This document shows positions 53,856-61,700 of a DNA stretch of 64,000 nt, piece after piece; the stretch's first letter is position 1; every line of letters begins with the position of its first letter. The notes beneath the pieces were generated by a model that worked only from the letters and a program-made list of their open reading frames with translations, did not search any database and was not told the origin of the DNA. A program made the position numbers and the translations under genes. This stretch comes from Paenibacillus urinalis. Its GTDB lineage: Bacteria > Bacillota > Bacilli > Paenibacillales > Paenibacillaceae. The DNA lies in NCBI RefSeq assembly GCF_028747985.1, contig NZ_CP118108.1, forward strand, positions 565,001-629,000. The letters are read 5' to 3'.

Positions 53856-54035
53856 ATATGGAAGACCCTCCTTTCAACATCAGTAATAGTATTTGTTAGA
53901 ATGACTGCGGCCATTCATGTCCACTTGGCACATTTACCTATTATTAAACGCTTGTCACCATTTCAATCCTGTGATTAGATAAACTACAATTGGAATTATT
54001 CATTTCAGTACATGAGCAAAAAGGAGTATGAAGTA

Positions 54036-54599
54036 ATGTATGTATGCGGCGGTTACATTCCTGAGCTGAAGACGGAGCGGTTGCTGCTTCGCAAGCTTAT
54101 GAGAAAAGATAGCAAAGAGATCTACACCATTTGGTCCGATCCAAAGGTTACTGCCTATATGAACATCTCAGCGATGCATAGCGTACAGGAGGCAGAGGAT
54201 ATGATTGATCTGCTGGATCAGGCCTCACGGACAGAAGACGGCTTCCGCTATGCGATCATTCTCCAAGAGAGCGGCGCTGTTATCGGCAGCTGCGGATTTA
54301 ATTATTGGCAGCTTCAAGGTGCATTCCGTGGAGAGATTGGCTATGAGCTTGCTTCCACACATTGGCGCAAGGGATACATGACAGAAGCGCTTCGAGCCCT
54401 GCTGCAATACGGATTTGAAACGATGGGACTGAATCGAATTGAAGCGCTGGTGGATCCTAGAAATACAGCCTCACAGCAGCTTCTTCATGCGCTGTCATTC
54501 CAGTGTGAGGGCCTGCTTAGGCAGTTGCACTATACATCGACTGGATATAAGGATATGCAAATGCACTCCATTTTGTTTGAGGAATGGAAATATAAATAG
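54036..54599 (+). CDS. GNAT acetyltransferase, RimJ/RimL type
   Basis: A 187-residue N-acetyltransferase (TERLLLRKLMRKDSKEIYTI; GSCGFNYWQLQGAFRGEIGY; HWRKGYMTEALRALLQYGFE, the acetyl-CoA loop; LNRIEALVDPRNTASQQLLH). The start is taken as the ATG at 54036, nine bases after AAAGGAG. The ATG at 54012 has no site and would place that site inside the coding frame. The protein or antibiotic substrate is unknown. The ecfT-like gene starts 32 bp later, so they are probably co-transcribed. Confidence 0.9.
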   Translation: MYVCGGYIPELKTERLLLRKLMRKDSKEIYTIWSDPKVTAYMNISAMHSVQEAEDMIDLLDQASRTEDGFRYAIILQESGAVIGSCGFNYWQLQGAFRGEIGYELASTHWRKGYMTEALRALLQYGFETMGLNRIEALVDPRNTASQQLLHALSFQCEGLLRQLHYTSTGYKDMQMHSILFEEWKYK

Positions 54600-54631
54600 A
54601 AATCTGAAGAATAAAGGAGGAATATGGAGTA

Positions 54632-55387
54632 ATGCTGCTTCAATATCGGAGGGGAGCCTCTCTACTGCACCGGATCAGCCCATTAAGCAAATTGGTGATG
54701 CTTGCGGCGTGGACCGCAGCAGTTCTGAATTCGGAGCATTTGCTGGTACAGGGACTGATGTTTCTCGTTCTGCTGGTAATTGGAAAATTAGGTGCAGGAC
54801 TGCCCTTCTCACAGCTGAGAAAAGCGGTCTTCTTCGTGCTTAGCTTTGGTCTTCCGTATTTTGTCTTAACTACACTCGCAGTGCCTGGGAAGGAACTGTT
54901 ATGGGAGCTGGGCCCGATTCATATCGCAGAGGACAGTATGATGCTGGCCGGCGCGCTAACCGTGCGCATGTTTAATCTGTTTGTTTCATCTCTGTTGTTT
55001 ATTACAACAACGGATCCACGGGATTTTGTTCATTCACTGACACTTCGTTTGAAGGTGCCGTACCGGTTTGCGTTTGGCGTCTCGATTGCCCTCACGTTTC
55101 TGCCTTTACTCGAGGAGGAGGGGAGAGTGATTGCTCAGGCGCATAAGGTGAGAGGAAGTGAACCGAAGACAGGAATCCGCAATAAGCTTCGTTATTATCG
55201 AAATTATGGTGTTTCAATTCTGGTCAACTGTGTTCGAAGAGTGCAGCAGACGGCTGGAGCAATGGAGGCAAAAGGGTTCGGGGCCTATCCGGAGCGTACT
55301 TATCTAAGAGTTCGCAGGTTCTCGCGTTATAGTGCGTGGTATGCAGGGGGAAGCGTTCTGATGGTGTTGATCGGAATGGTGTGGTGA
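54632..55387 (+). CDS. Energy-coupling factor transporter membrane subunit EcfT
   Basis: A 251-residue T component with four or five membrane segments (SKLVMLAAWTAAVLNSEHLL; RMFNLFVSSLLFITTTDPRD). The two ATPase-coupling motifs are AQAHKVRG and AMEAKGFG, of the A-R-G type, on the cytoplasmic coupling helices. AAGGAGG lies before the ATG. It should join the S and A subunits encoded downstream, although those have their own promoter. Confidence 0.92.
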   Translation: MLLQYRRGASLLHRISPLSKLVMLAAWTAAVLNSEHLLVQGLMFLVLLVIGKLGAGLPFSQLRKAVFFVLSFGLPYFVLTTLAVPGKELLWELGPIHIAEDSMMLAGALTVRMFNLFVSSLLFITTTDPRDFVHSLTLRLKVPYRFAFGVSIALTFLPLLEEEGRVIAQAHKVRGSEPKTGIRNKLRYYRNYGVSILVNCVRRVQQTAGAMEAKGFGAYPERTYLRVRRFSRYSAWYAGGSVLMVLIGMVW

Positions 55388-55452
55388 GCGGTTCAGCTCA
55401 TCATGGTATCTTGTTCTGAGCTTATTGTTAACCTAAAATGATTATTTTTATG

Positions 55453-55481
55453 TTGACAATTGAATGGCATGTCTATAAATT
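55453..55481 (+). promoter_or_regulatory. Promoter of the ECF S/A genes
   Basis: TTGACA (55453-55458), then TAAATT 17 bases later (55476-55481). It separates the S and A genes from ecfT. No TPP riboswitch or other recognised leader lies between here and the S-component start. Confidence 0.65.
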
Positions 55482-55582
55482 AAGTACAGTAAAGCATTCT
55501 CAAGACACGTCGACGGAACTGAGCTTGCTAATTTGTATAAGTATATCGCTATATCATATCTGAACAGAATGGAGAGAGGATC

Positions 55583-56188
55583 GTGTCAAATAAACAATCT
55601 CGGCTTAAACGTCATTTTGCGGCGTTTACTACCCTGGACATTGTTCTGATGGCTATGCTGGCGACAGCGAATGGGGCCATGACCTTTTACTTGTCGGTCG
55701 TGAACAAAATGCTGAACAATTTCGGAGGCCCTATTGCCACTTCGACCATTGTGGGATTATATATGATCTATGGATTACTGGCCTATTACATTATCCGCAA
55801 GCCGGGTACAGCTGTCATTACATACAGTATAGGTGCGCTGGTGCAGAGCTTTATAGGCTCCGCCTACGGTCTGGCATCTATCATTGTTGCGGCACTATGC
55901 TATATGGTAGTTCTGGAAGGGCTATGCTGGATCACACGATATAAGAGATGGAATCTGACCTTTATGCTCATCGCAGGTGCGGCTCTTGTGCCGTTATGGT
56001 TTGTCTTTGCCGCGCAAATGTTTGGCTACACGGCGTGGGGCTGGCCTGTTCTTATTAGTGCTTTTGTTACTCGTGTCATTAGTGGTGCCGTGCTGTGCGG
56101 ATGGCTGACAAAAGTGCTGGGGGATGGATTGATTCGCACGGGTCTCTTGAAGAGGTATCGTTCATCCGAGCAGCCGTTAGAAGTGTAA
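55583..56188 (+). CDS. ECF transporter substrate-binding (S) subunit, YkoE-like
   Basis: A 201-residue membrane protein of about six segments (TTLDIVLMAMLATANGAMTF; TSTIVGLYMIYGLLAYYIIR; ALVQSFIGSAYGLASIIVAA). Size and pattern fit the YkoE family, linked to thiamine or hydroxymethylpyrimidine uptake in Bacillus; the substrate here is an inference. GTG start behind GGAGAGAGG. The ATPase gene follows 12 bp later. Confidence 0.85.
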   Translation: MSNKQSRLKRHFAAFTTLDIVLMAMLATANGAMTFYLSVVNKMLNNFGGPIATSTIVGLYMIYGLLAYYIIRKPGTAVITYSIGALVQSFIGSAYGLASIIVAALCYMVVLEGLCWITRYKRWNLTFMLIAGAALVPLWFVFAAQMFGYTAWGWPVLISAFVTRVISGAVLCGWLTKVLGDGLIRTGLLKRYRSSEQPLEV

Positions 56189-56200
56189 GGAGCGGGAGAT

Positions 56201-57694
56201 ATGGAGGATGCACACAATAATCTTATGATTCATAAACCCATGGTTGAATTCAAAAATGTCAGCTATCAATACGAAGGAGAGGCCAGCCCTGTGCTGAAGG
56301 GCCTCTCTTTTTCCATTTCCCAAGGGGAGCGGGTTGCTCTGATCGGAGGCAGCGGAAGCGGCAAATCTACGGTATGTCAGCTGCTTAATGGGTACTTGCC
56401 CCGGTCCGGCGGAGGGAAACGCACGGGAGAACTGCGGGTTCGTGGTCTGGACCCGGCCGTCGCTTCGATTGCCGATATTGCAGCGGTCTGCGGATTGGTA
56501 TTTCAGGACCCGGATGCACAGCTCGTTCAGGGCATCGTCGAGGACGAGGTCGCATTTGGCCCGGAGAACTTATGCCTTGCTCCTGAGCTGCTGGAACAGC
56601 GGGTAAGTGACGCTCTCAGCGCTGTGTCGCTTGTGGAGAAACGGTTCGATGAAGTGTCCCGGCTGTCCGGGGGGCAGAAGCAGCGGACCGCAATCAGCAG
56701 CATTCTGGCGCTCGCACCAGAGGTGCTCGTCTTCGACGATGCGGCGGCGAGCCTTGACCCGCCGGCGCAGCGAAGACTCGTGCAGCTATGCAGCGCGCTG
56801 CACGAGCAGGGCCGGACGCTCATCACCGCGTCCGGGCGGTTTGACGATCACGCACTGCAAGCGTCGCGCGTGATCGTCCTGGATGGCGGTGCCGTGCGCT
56901 TCGCCGGCACGCCGCAGGAGCTGCTCCGCGAGCATGCTGCGGAGCTTGCGGCCTTGGGCCTTACGCCCCCGCCCCGAGGCGAAGCTCCGGGGCGGGAGGC
57001 ACGGGCCCAAGGCCAGCCCCCGCTGCTCGCGGCGCGGGGGCTTACGTTCACCTATCCTGCTGGCCGCAAGGCGCTGCAGGAGGTGAACGGTACGCTGTCA
57101 GCAGGTCAGTGGACCCTACTGACCGGCGAGAACGGCTCAGGCAAGACGACCCTGAGCCGACTCATGATGGGCTTGCTGCCGGTGCCGAAGCGAAGCCTGT
57201 ATTTTCAAGGCAGGGATATCGCTGAGCTCAAGGTGCATCAGCTGTCCAGAGAGATGGGATACGTCTTTCAGCAGCCGGAGCATCAATTCGTGGCGAGTAC
57301 GGTGCGGGAGGAATGTATCTACGGGATTCGGGGAGCACTGTCGCTGAAGCCTGAAGATGTTATTCCGGAAGCTCATGCTGAAGCAGCAATGGATCTGCTT
57401 AAGGTAACCGGATTAATCGGCAAAAAGAATGCCTCGCCCTATCTGCTCAGCGGCGGTGAGAAGAAGCTGCTCAGTGTCATCGCCCAGCTGGTCGTCCCGA
57501 AGCAGCTCTACATCTTGGACGAGCCGACAGCCGGACTTGATTACGCCATGATTGAGGCCCTCATACAGCTGTGCAGACAGAAGGTGGATGAGCGAGCAGC
57601 GATCCTGATGATTACGCATGATACCGAGCTCTTGGCTGCTCATGCCGATCAAATATGGCATCTTGCAGATGGGCGTTTGGATGTGCAGAAGTAA
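56201..57694 (+). CDS. ECF transporter fused A-A' ATPase, first half degenerate (YkoD-like)
   Basis: A 497-residue protein with two ABC domains. Half 1: Walker A GGSGSGKST (49-57), Q-loop FQDPDAQ, signature LSGGQKQR (155-162). Its Walker B reads LVFDD (catalytic Glu replaced by D180), and the H-loop is ITASGRFD instead of ITHD (near 210). Half 2 is complete: GENGSGKTT (309-317), FQQPEHQ, LSGGEKKL, LYILDEP with E441, and ITHD with H473. Only one site should hydrolyse ATP well. The DNA from about 56761 to 57060 is 73% G+C, unlike its flanks, and holds the linker. Confidence 0.92.
   Translation: MEDAHNNLMIHKPMVEFKNVSYQYEGEASPVLKGLSFSISQGERVALIGGSGSGKSTVCQLLNGYLPRSGGGKRTGELRVRGLDPAVASIADIAAVCGLVFQDPDAQLVQGIVEDEVAFGPENLCLAPELLEQRVSDALSAVSLVEKRFDEVSRLSGGQKQRTAISSILALAPEVLVFDDAAASLDPPAQRRLVQLCSALHEQGRTLITASGRFDDHALQASRVIVLDGGAVRFAGTPQELLREHAAELAALGLTPPPRGEAPGREARAQGQPPLLAARGLTFTYPAGRKALQEVNGTLSAGQWTLLTGENGSGKTTLSRLMMGLLPVPKRSLYFQGRDIAELKVHQLSREMGYVFQQPEHQFVASTVREECIYGIRGALSLKPEDVIPEAHAEAAMDLLKVTGLIGKKNASPYLLSGGEKKLLSVIAQLVVPKQLYILDEPTAGLDYAMIEALIQLCRQKVDERAAILMITHDTELLAAHADQIWHLADGRLDVQK
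56950..57014. repeat. G+C-rich nested inverted repeat in the A-A' linker
   Basis: The outer arms GGCCTTGGGCC (56950-56960) and GGCCCAAGGCC (57004-57014) pair exactly. The inner arms CCCGCCCCG (56968-56976) and CGGGGCGGG (56988-56996) also pair exactly. The stem encodes the Pro/Gly/Arg-rich linker between the two ATPase halves. Confidence 0.9.
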
Positions 57695-57799
57695 GCAGTC
57701 ACATCCCTTCTCGAAACTTTACTTCATTATTCCATGGCAAGTAAGCTCATGTTATGATGGTTGAAGTGATGTAAATTATAGAGAGAAGGTACATAAATC

Positions 57800-59337
57800 T
57801 TGAATACACAGGCTAACATTCCAAAACGGGGCTTTATTCTGACGGGTGTACTGCTTGCCACGTTCTTGTCCGCAATTGAAGGAACGGTGATCGGTCCGGC
57901 AGGTCCGACCATCGTTAGTGAACTGGGTGATGTATCGCTGCTCAGCTGGATCTTCACCTCGTATCTGCTGACGATGGCGGTCAGTACGCCGATTTTTGGG
58001 AAGATCAGTGACCTGTTCGGGCGTAAGCCCGTCTTTTTGATCGGTGTCGGGCTATTTCTGATCGGAAGCCTGCTATGCTGTTTTGCCGAGAACATGCAGA
58101 GCTTGATTTTGTTTAGGGCGATACAAGGGATTGGCGCTGGTGCTGTCGTACCGGTGACTTTTACGATTATCGGGGATATCTATAGCATTGAGGAACGGGG
58201 TAAGGTTCAGGGCATGATCAGCTCTGTATGGGGCATCTCTTCCTTATTGGGACCGCTGATTGGTGGATATTTTGTGGATTACCTGGGCTGGCCGTGGATA
58301 TTTGGCTTCAATATTCCATTTGGTCTGCTGGCCATGTGGTATGTGGGCAGGTATCTGAAGGAAGATGTTGTGAAGCAAAAAGTGCAAATCGACTATCTGG
58401 GAGCGATTACGTTTACCGTCGGCATTACTTCCCTGCTCATTGCTCTATCCCTTGGAGGCCACGCTTACTCGTGGGGTTCTCCCTTCATCCTGGGTCTATT
58501 ACTTGCTGCCGTCGTGTTTATTACGATTTTTCTATTCGTGGAGACCAAGGCGAAGGAGCCGATTGTACCGCTCGGACTGTTTAAGATACGTGATATTACA
58601 TTGGCCAACATTGCAGGCTTACTGACCAGCGCCCTGATGATTGGCCTGACGAGTTATTGCCATTATGGATACAAGGTGTGCAGGGAGGGAACGCTACGAC
58701 TTCAGGACTTGCGCTTGCGCCGATGTCCATCGGGTGGCTGATTGGCGGTATATTTGCGGGACGACTGCTGATGAAGCTGGGGTCTCGTTATACCTCCCTG
58801 ATCGGTTTGACCGGGATTGTCGCCGGCTCCGCCGGACTGATCTTCCTTAGCGCGAGTTCACCAAGCTGGCTGCTGCTCTTCTATATGTTCGTATATGGGC
58901 TGGGCTTCGGCTTCTCCTTCACTGTATTTACGATTATTGCCCAATCCTCTGTCGGCTATCGGCAGAGAGGAGCATCTACTGCGCTCAACACGTTTATGCG
59001 TACGTTAGGACAAACGATTGGGGCAGCGGCGTTTGGAACATGGCTGAACTCACGAATTTCTGCACATACAGAGACCATGAATTTAGCGGAGCAGGGCGTA
59101 ACACAGAAGGATATCAATACGATTCTGGCGCCGCACGGAACGCTTGAGCTGCCAGAGAACATTCAGGCATTGCTGCAGCAAGTACTGGAGCTAAGCCTGC
59201 ATTCTTTATTTCTTATCATGTTTATCATTGGAATCTGCGGATTTATTGTCACAGCGGGATTGCGCAAGCAGCCGCCGTCACCGGTCGAGTCAGGAGTGGC
59301 TGCACAGGCTCAGATTGCAGGCAAGAGAGAAGAATAG
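57800..59337 (+). pseudogene. DHA2-family drug exporter (EmrB/QacA-like), disrupted by a -1 frameshift
   Basis: The first part (57800 to about 58657) encodes the N-terminal membrane segments with the MFS motifs KISDLFGRKPVFLIG and FRAIQGIGAGAVVPV. Then the frame leaves the family sequence and runs to a stop at 58741. The other frame resumes at 58657 with PLWIQGVQGGNATTSGLALA and goes on to 59337. The expected join Thr-Ser-Tyr-Leu-Pro-Leu-Trp needs TATTTGCCA where the sequence has TATTGCCA, so one T is missing at 58657-58658. TTG start behind AGAAGG. Either a real recent mutation or a sequencing error. Confidence 0.87.
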
Positions 59338-59413
59338 CTAGTGTGATAGTCATATGCCATTCTTCTTCGAGATCCATGAACGAGAGTTATTATATATTGG
59401 TGTTTAGATAGAG

Positions 59414-59450
59414 GAAGTCCGGACTGTGTCAACAGCAGCCGGGCTTCTTT
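59414..59450 (+). terminator. Terminator of the DHA2 gene
   Basis: GAAGTCCGG pairs with CCGGGCTTC (one G-T pair) around a 16-base loop, followed by TTTTG. Confidence 0.75.
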
Positions 59451-59568
59451 TGTTTCGAAAGAACGATTTAATATAATTTACTTCACCTTGTGGAATATTA
59501 CTCTTAGCGTGACGGGCGCACAGTTAAGGGTAATTAATTTTAGAGACAGAACGAAAGGGTGAAATAGA

Positions 59569-60036
59569 ATGAATGATGCGGCATTTCTCGTTCAATTCGA
59601 GAATGATCAGAAGGCCCGCGGGGCATTTGATATGCTCGTCGAGCTGGGCTACAAGCCAAATATGATTGGCGGTGGCATGATGGATGTCAACATTGAGCGA
59701 CAGGATGTAACCTCAGCGCTCGAAATTATTGAAGCCTATGGCGGAGAGGTTCAGGATGACAGCAATCAGCAGGTGCATGAGGCTTTGACTCCAGAGATGA
59801 ATCAAATGAGTGATACGGAGTTTGCCTATATGCCGATTCCTGCACATACTGTAAATGAGGATTTGGATGAATCCTATATGGCGGGCTACTCCGATTCACC
59901 CTATGGAATGGAGTCATCAGGCTACGATGTAGCATCAGAGGATGATGACACAGAGTTCGCGGAAGAGCATAACCGAACCGAGGATACCGAATTCGGAGGC
60001 TCATTTGGCGGATTCTCCGGAAGCGTAAAGGCGTAA
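59569..60036 (+). CDS. Acidic hypothetical protein with three DTEF motifs
   Basis: A 155-residue protein. The first 62 residues look like a small folded domain (beta-alpha-beta: AAFLVQFENDQKARGAFDML, GYKPNMIGGGMMDVNIER). The rest is acidic, low in hydrophobics and probably disordered, ending in a Gly/Phe tail (FGGSFGGFSG). The tetrapeptide DTEF occurs at 82-85, 127-130 and 139-142. No signal peptide or membrane segment. AAAGGGTG lies before the ATG. I recognise no family; the repeated motif suggests short binding sites for a partner. Confidence 0.75.
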   Translation: MNDAAFLVQFENDQKARGAFDMLVELGYKPNMIGGGMMDVNIERQDVTSALEIIEAYGGEVQDDSNQQVHEALTPEMNQMSDTEFAYMPIPAHTVNEDLDESYMAGYSDSPYGMESSGYDVASEDDDTEFAEEHNRTEDTEFGGSFGGFSGSVKA

Positions 60037-60095
60037 TACTCCGGGTCTCGTAACAGTGATTAAATAACAAGCAAACTTTACTTCAAATAGCTTGT

Positions 60096-60165
60096 ACACC
60101 AAAAAAACGATCCTCCTTCACCGTATCGACAATATGGATGAAGAAGGATCGTTTTTTTTTGGTGT
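60096..60165. terminator. Strong bidirectional terminator
   Basis: ACACCAAAAAAACGATCCT pairs with AGGATCGTTTTTTTTTGGTGT (including the A and T runs), with further weak pairing inside. It separates two converging genes. Confidence 0.95.
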
Positions 60166-60196
60166 GTACTTATCTTAAATTGTTCATTTATGACCC

Positions 60197-61459
60197 TTAG
60201 TAAGTGTCTTCCATAGCAGCATGCTTGCCAGCCGTATAGCCTGTGGAGAAGGCGGAGGTAATATTATAACCCCCGGTATAGCCGTGAACGTCCAGGATTT
60301 CACCGCAGAAAAAGAGGCCGGGCATGAGCTTGGATTCCATGGTCTTAGGATAAATCTCCTTCAAATGCACCCCGCCGCCGGTAACGAACGCTTCGGCAAG
60401 CGAGCGTGTGCCATTCACTTGAATCGGCATGCCCTTAAGGACAGCAGCCAGCGTTTCAATAGAGCCTTTTGGAAGATGGTGATAAGTTGTCTCACCGTCC
60501 AGCGCTGCCTTTGTCAATACAACAGGAATCAGCCGCTCCTGAACAATACCTTTCAGCGCGTTCTTGATGGCTTTCTTAGGCTCTGATTCAAGCTTGTCCT
60601 TCAGGTCCTGCTCCATCTTGGATAGCGGGTATGCCGGGTACAAATCGAGCTTCATGATGACATTCTTCGTCCCCGTCTTCTTCTGCACCTTGCGAATGAA
60701 CTGACTGCATCTCAGCGCGATGGGGCCGGACAGTCCAAAGTGGGTGAAGATCATATCTCCCTCGTGCCGAATGACCGTCTTGTCCTTCGCATCATGAACT
60801 GACAGAGCGACATCGCTCAAGCTGAGACCCTGCAGCTCCCGGGAGGTGATGAAGGCTTCATTAGAGGTAATAGGTACCTCTGTTGGATACAGCTCTGTAA
60901 TGGTATGTCCCGCGGCTTCTGCCCAAGGATAGCCATCACCTGTTGATCCGGTTTGCGGCACGGATTTGCCTCCTGTAGCTACAATGACCGCATCAGCTGG
61001 AACAACCTTGCCTGAAGCTAATTTCACACCAGCAACCTTGCCCTCCTCATAGAGGACCTCAGCTACGGGGGAGTCTGTCATCATCTTCACACCCAGCGAG
61101 CTTGCTTTGCCAATCAATGCATCGACGACGGTCTTGGCTTTGTCAGACACCGGAAACATTCTGCCGTTGTCTTCCTCCTTCAAGGCAATGCCTAGATCTT
61201 CAAAAAAACGCATTATTCCTTGATTATCCATATGCTGAAATGCACTGTAGAGGAACTTTCCGTTCCCAGGAATGTGCTTGATCAGCTCATCCTGATCTTT
61301 GGCATTGGTTACGTTGCAGCGTCCTCCGCCGGATATGCCAAGCTTACGCCCCAGTTTATTGCCTTTGTCAACGAGAACAACCGATGCACCATGCTCAGCA
61401 GCGGCAACGGAAGCCATAAGGCCGGAAGGTCCTCCACCGATGACAATTACTTTTTTCAT
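60197..61459 (-). CDS. Flavoprotein of the HI0933/YtfP/BaiN family
   Basis: A 420-residue NAD(P)/FAD-dependent oxidoreductase. FAD motif VIGGGPSGLMASVAAAEHGA at residues 6-25, then the family signature KLGISGGGRCNVTN, VATGGKSVPQTGSTGDGYPW, and the C-terminal GGGVHLKEI and GEILDVHGYTGGYN. BaiN members include bile-acid dehydroxylation enzymes, but the common bacterial YtfP type has no settled function. GAGGAG lies 11 bases before the ATG. Single gene. Confidence 0.93.
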   Translation of the reverse strand: MKKVIVIGGGPSGLMASVAAAEHGASVVLVDKGNKLGRKLGISGGGRCNVTNAKDQDELIKHIPGNGKFLYSAFQHMDNQGIMRFFEDLGIALKEEDNGRMFPVSDKAKTVVDALIGKASSLGVKMMTDSPVAEVLYEEGKVAGVKLASGKVVPADAVIVATGGKSVPQTGSTGDGYPWAEAAGHTITELYPTEVPITSNEAFITSRELQGLSLSDVALSVHDAKDKTVIRHEGDMIFTHFGLSGPIALRCSQFIRKVQKKTGTKNVIMKLDLYPAYPLSKMEQDLKDKLESEPKKAIKNALKGIVQERLIPVVLTKAALDGETTYHHLPKGSIETLAAVLKGMPIQVNGTRSLAEAFVTGGGVHLKEIYPKTMESKLMPGLFFCGEILDVHGYTGGYNITSAFSTGYTAGKHAAMEDTY

Positions 61460-61700
61460 ATTTAATAAATCTCCTCTTCAATACAAATTCCTTCAAACAT
61501 CGTAACAGATTCGCCGATCGTTGTCGTTTTTTGTTTATGTTTTGTTATTAGAAACAATTTTATCGTCTTCTTGAGGGATATAATGATTCATTTGCATAAC
61601 TACACATAGAAAATATTGTAATATACTGTCGCCTATGTTTTAATCAGGTTACATAAGGTCGATTGTCAGTGAACGAAATGAGAGGAGAGATAAAACGCCT

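Noticed and set aside
55388..55582. TPP riboswitch before the YkoE-like gene
   Set aside because: The conserved CTGAGA and ACCTGATCTGG-type blocks are absent.
60197..61459. Bile-acid enzyme BaiN
   Set aside because: The family name is shared, but no other bai genes are present; the common YtfP/HI0933 type is the safer call.
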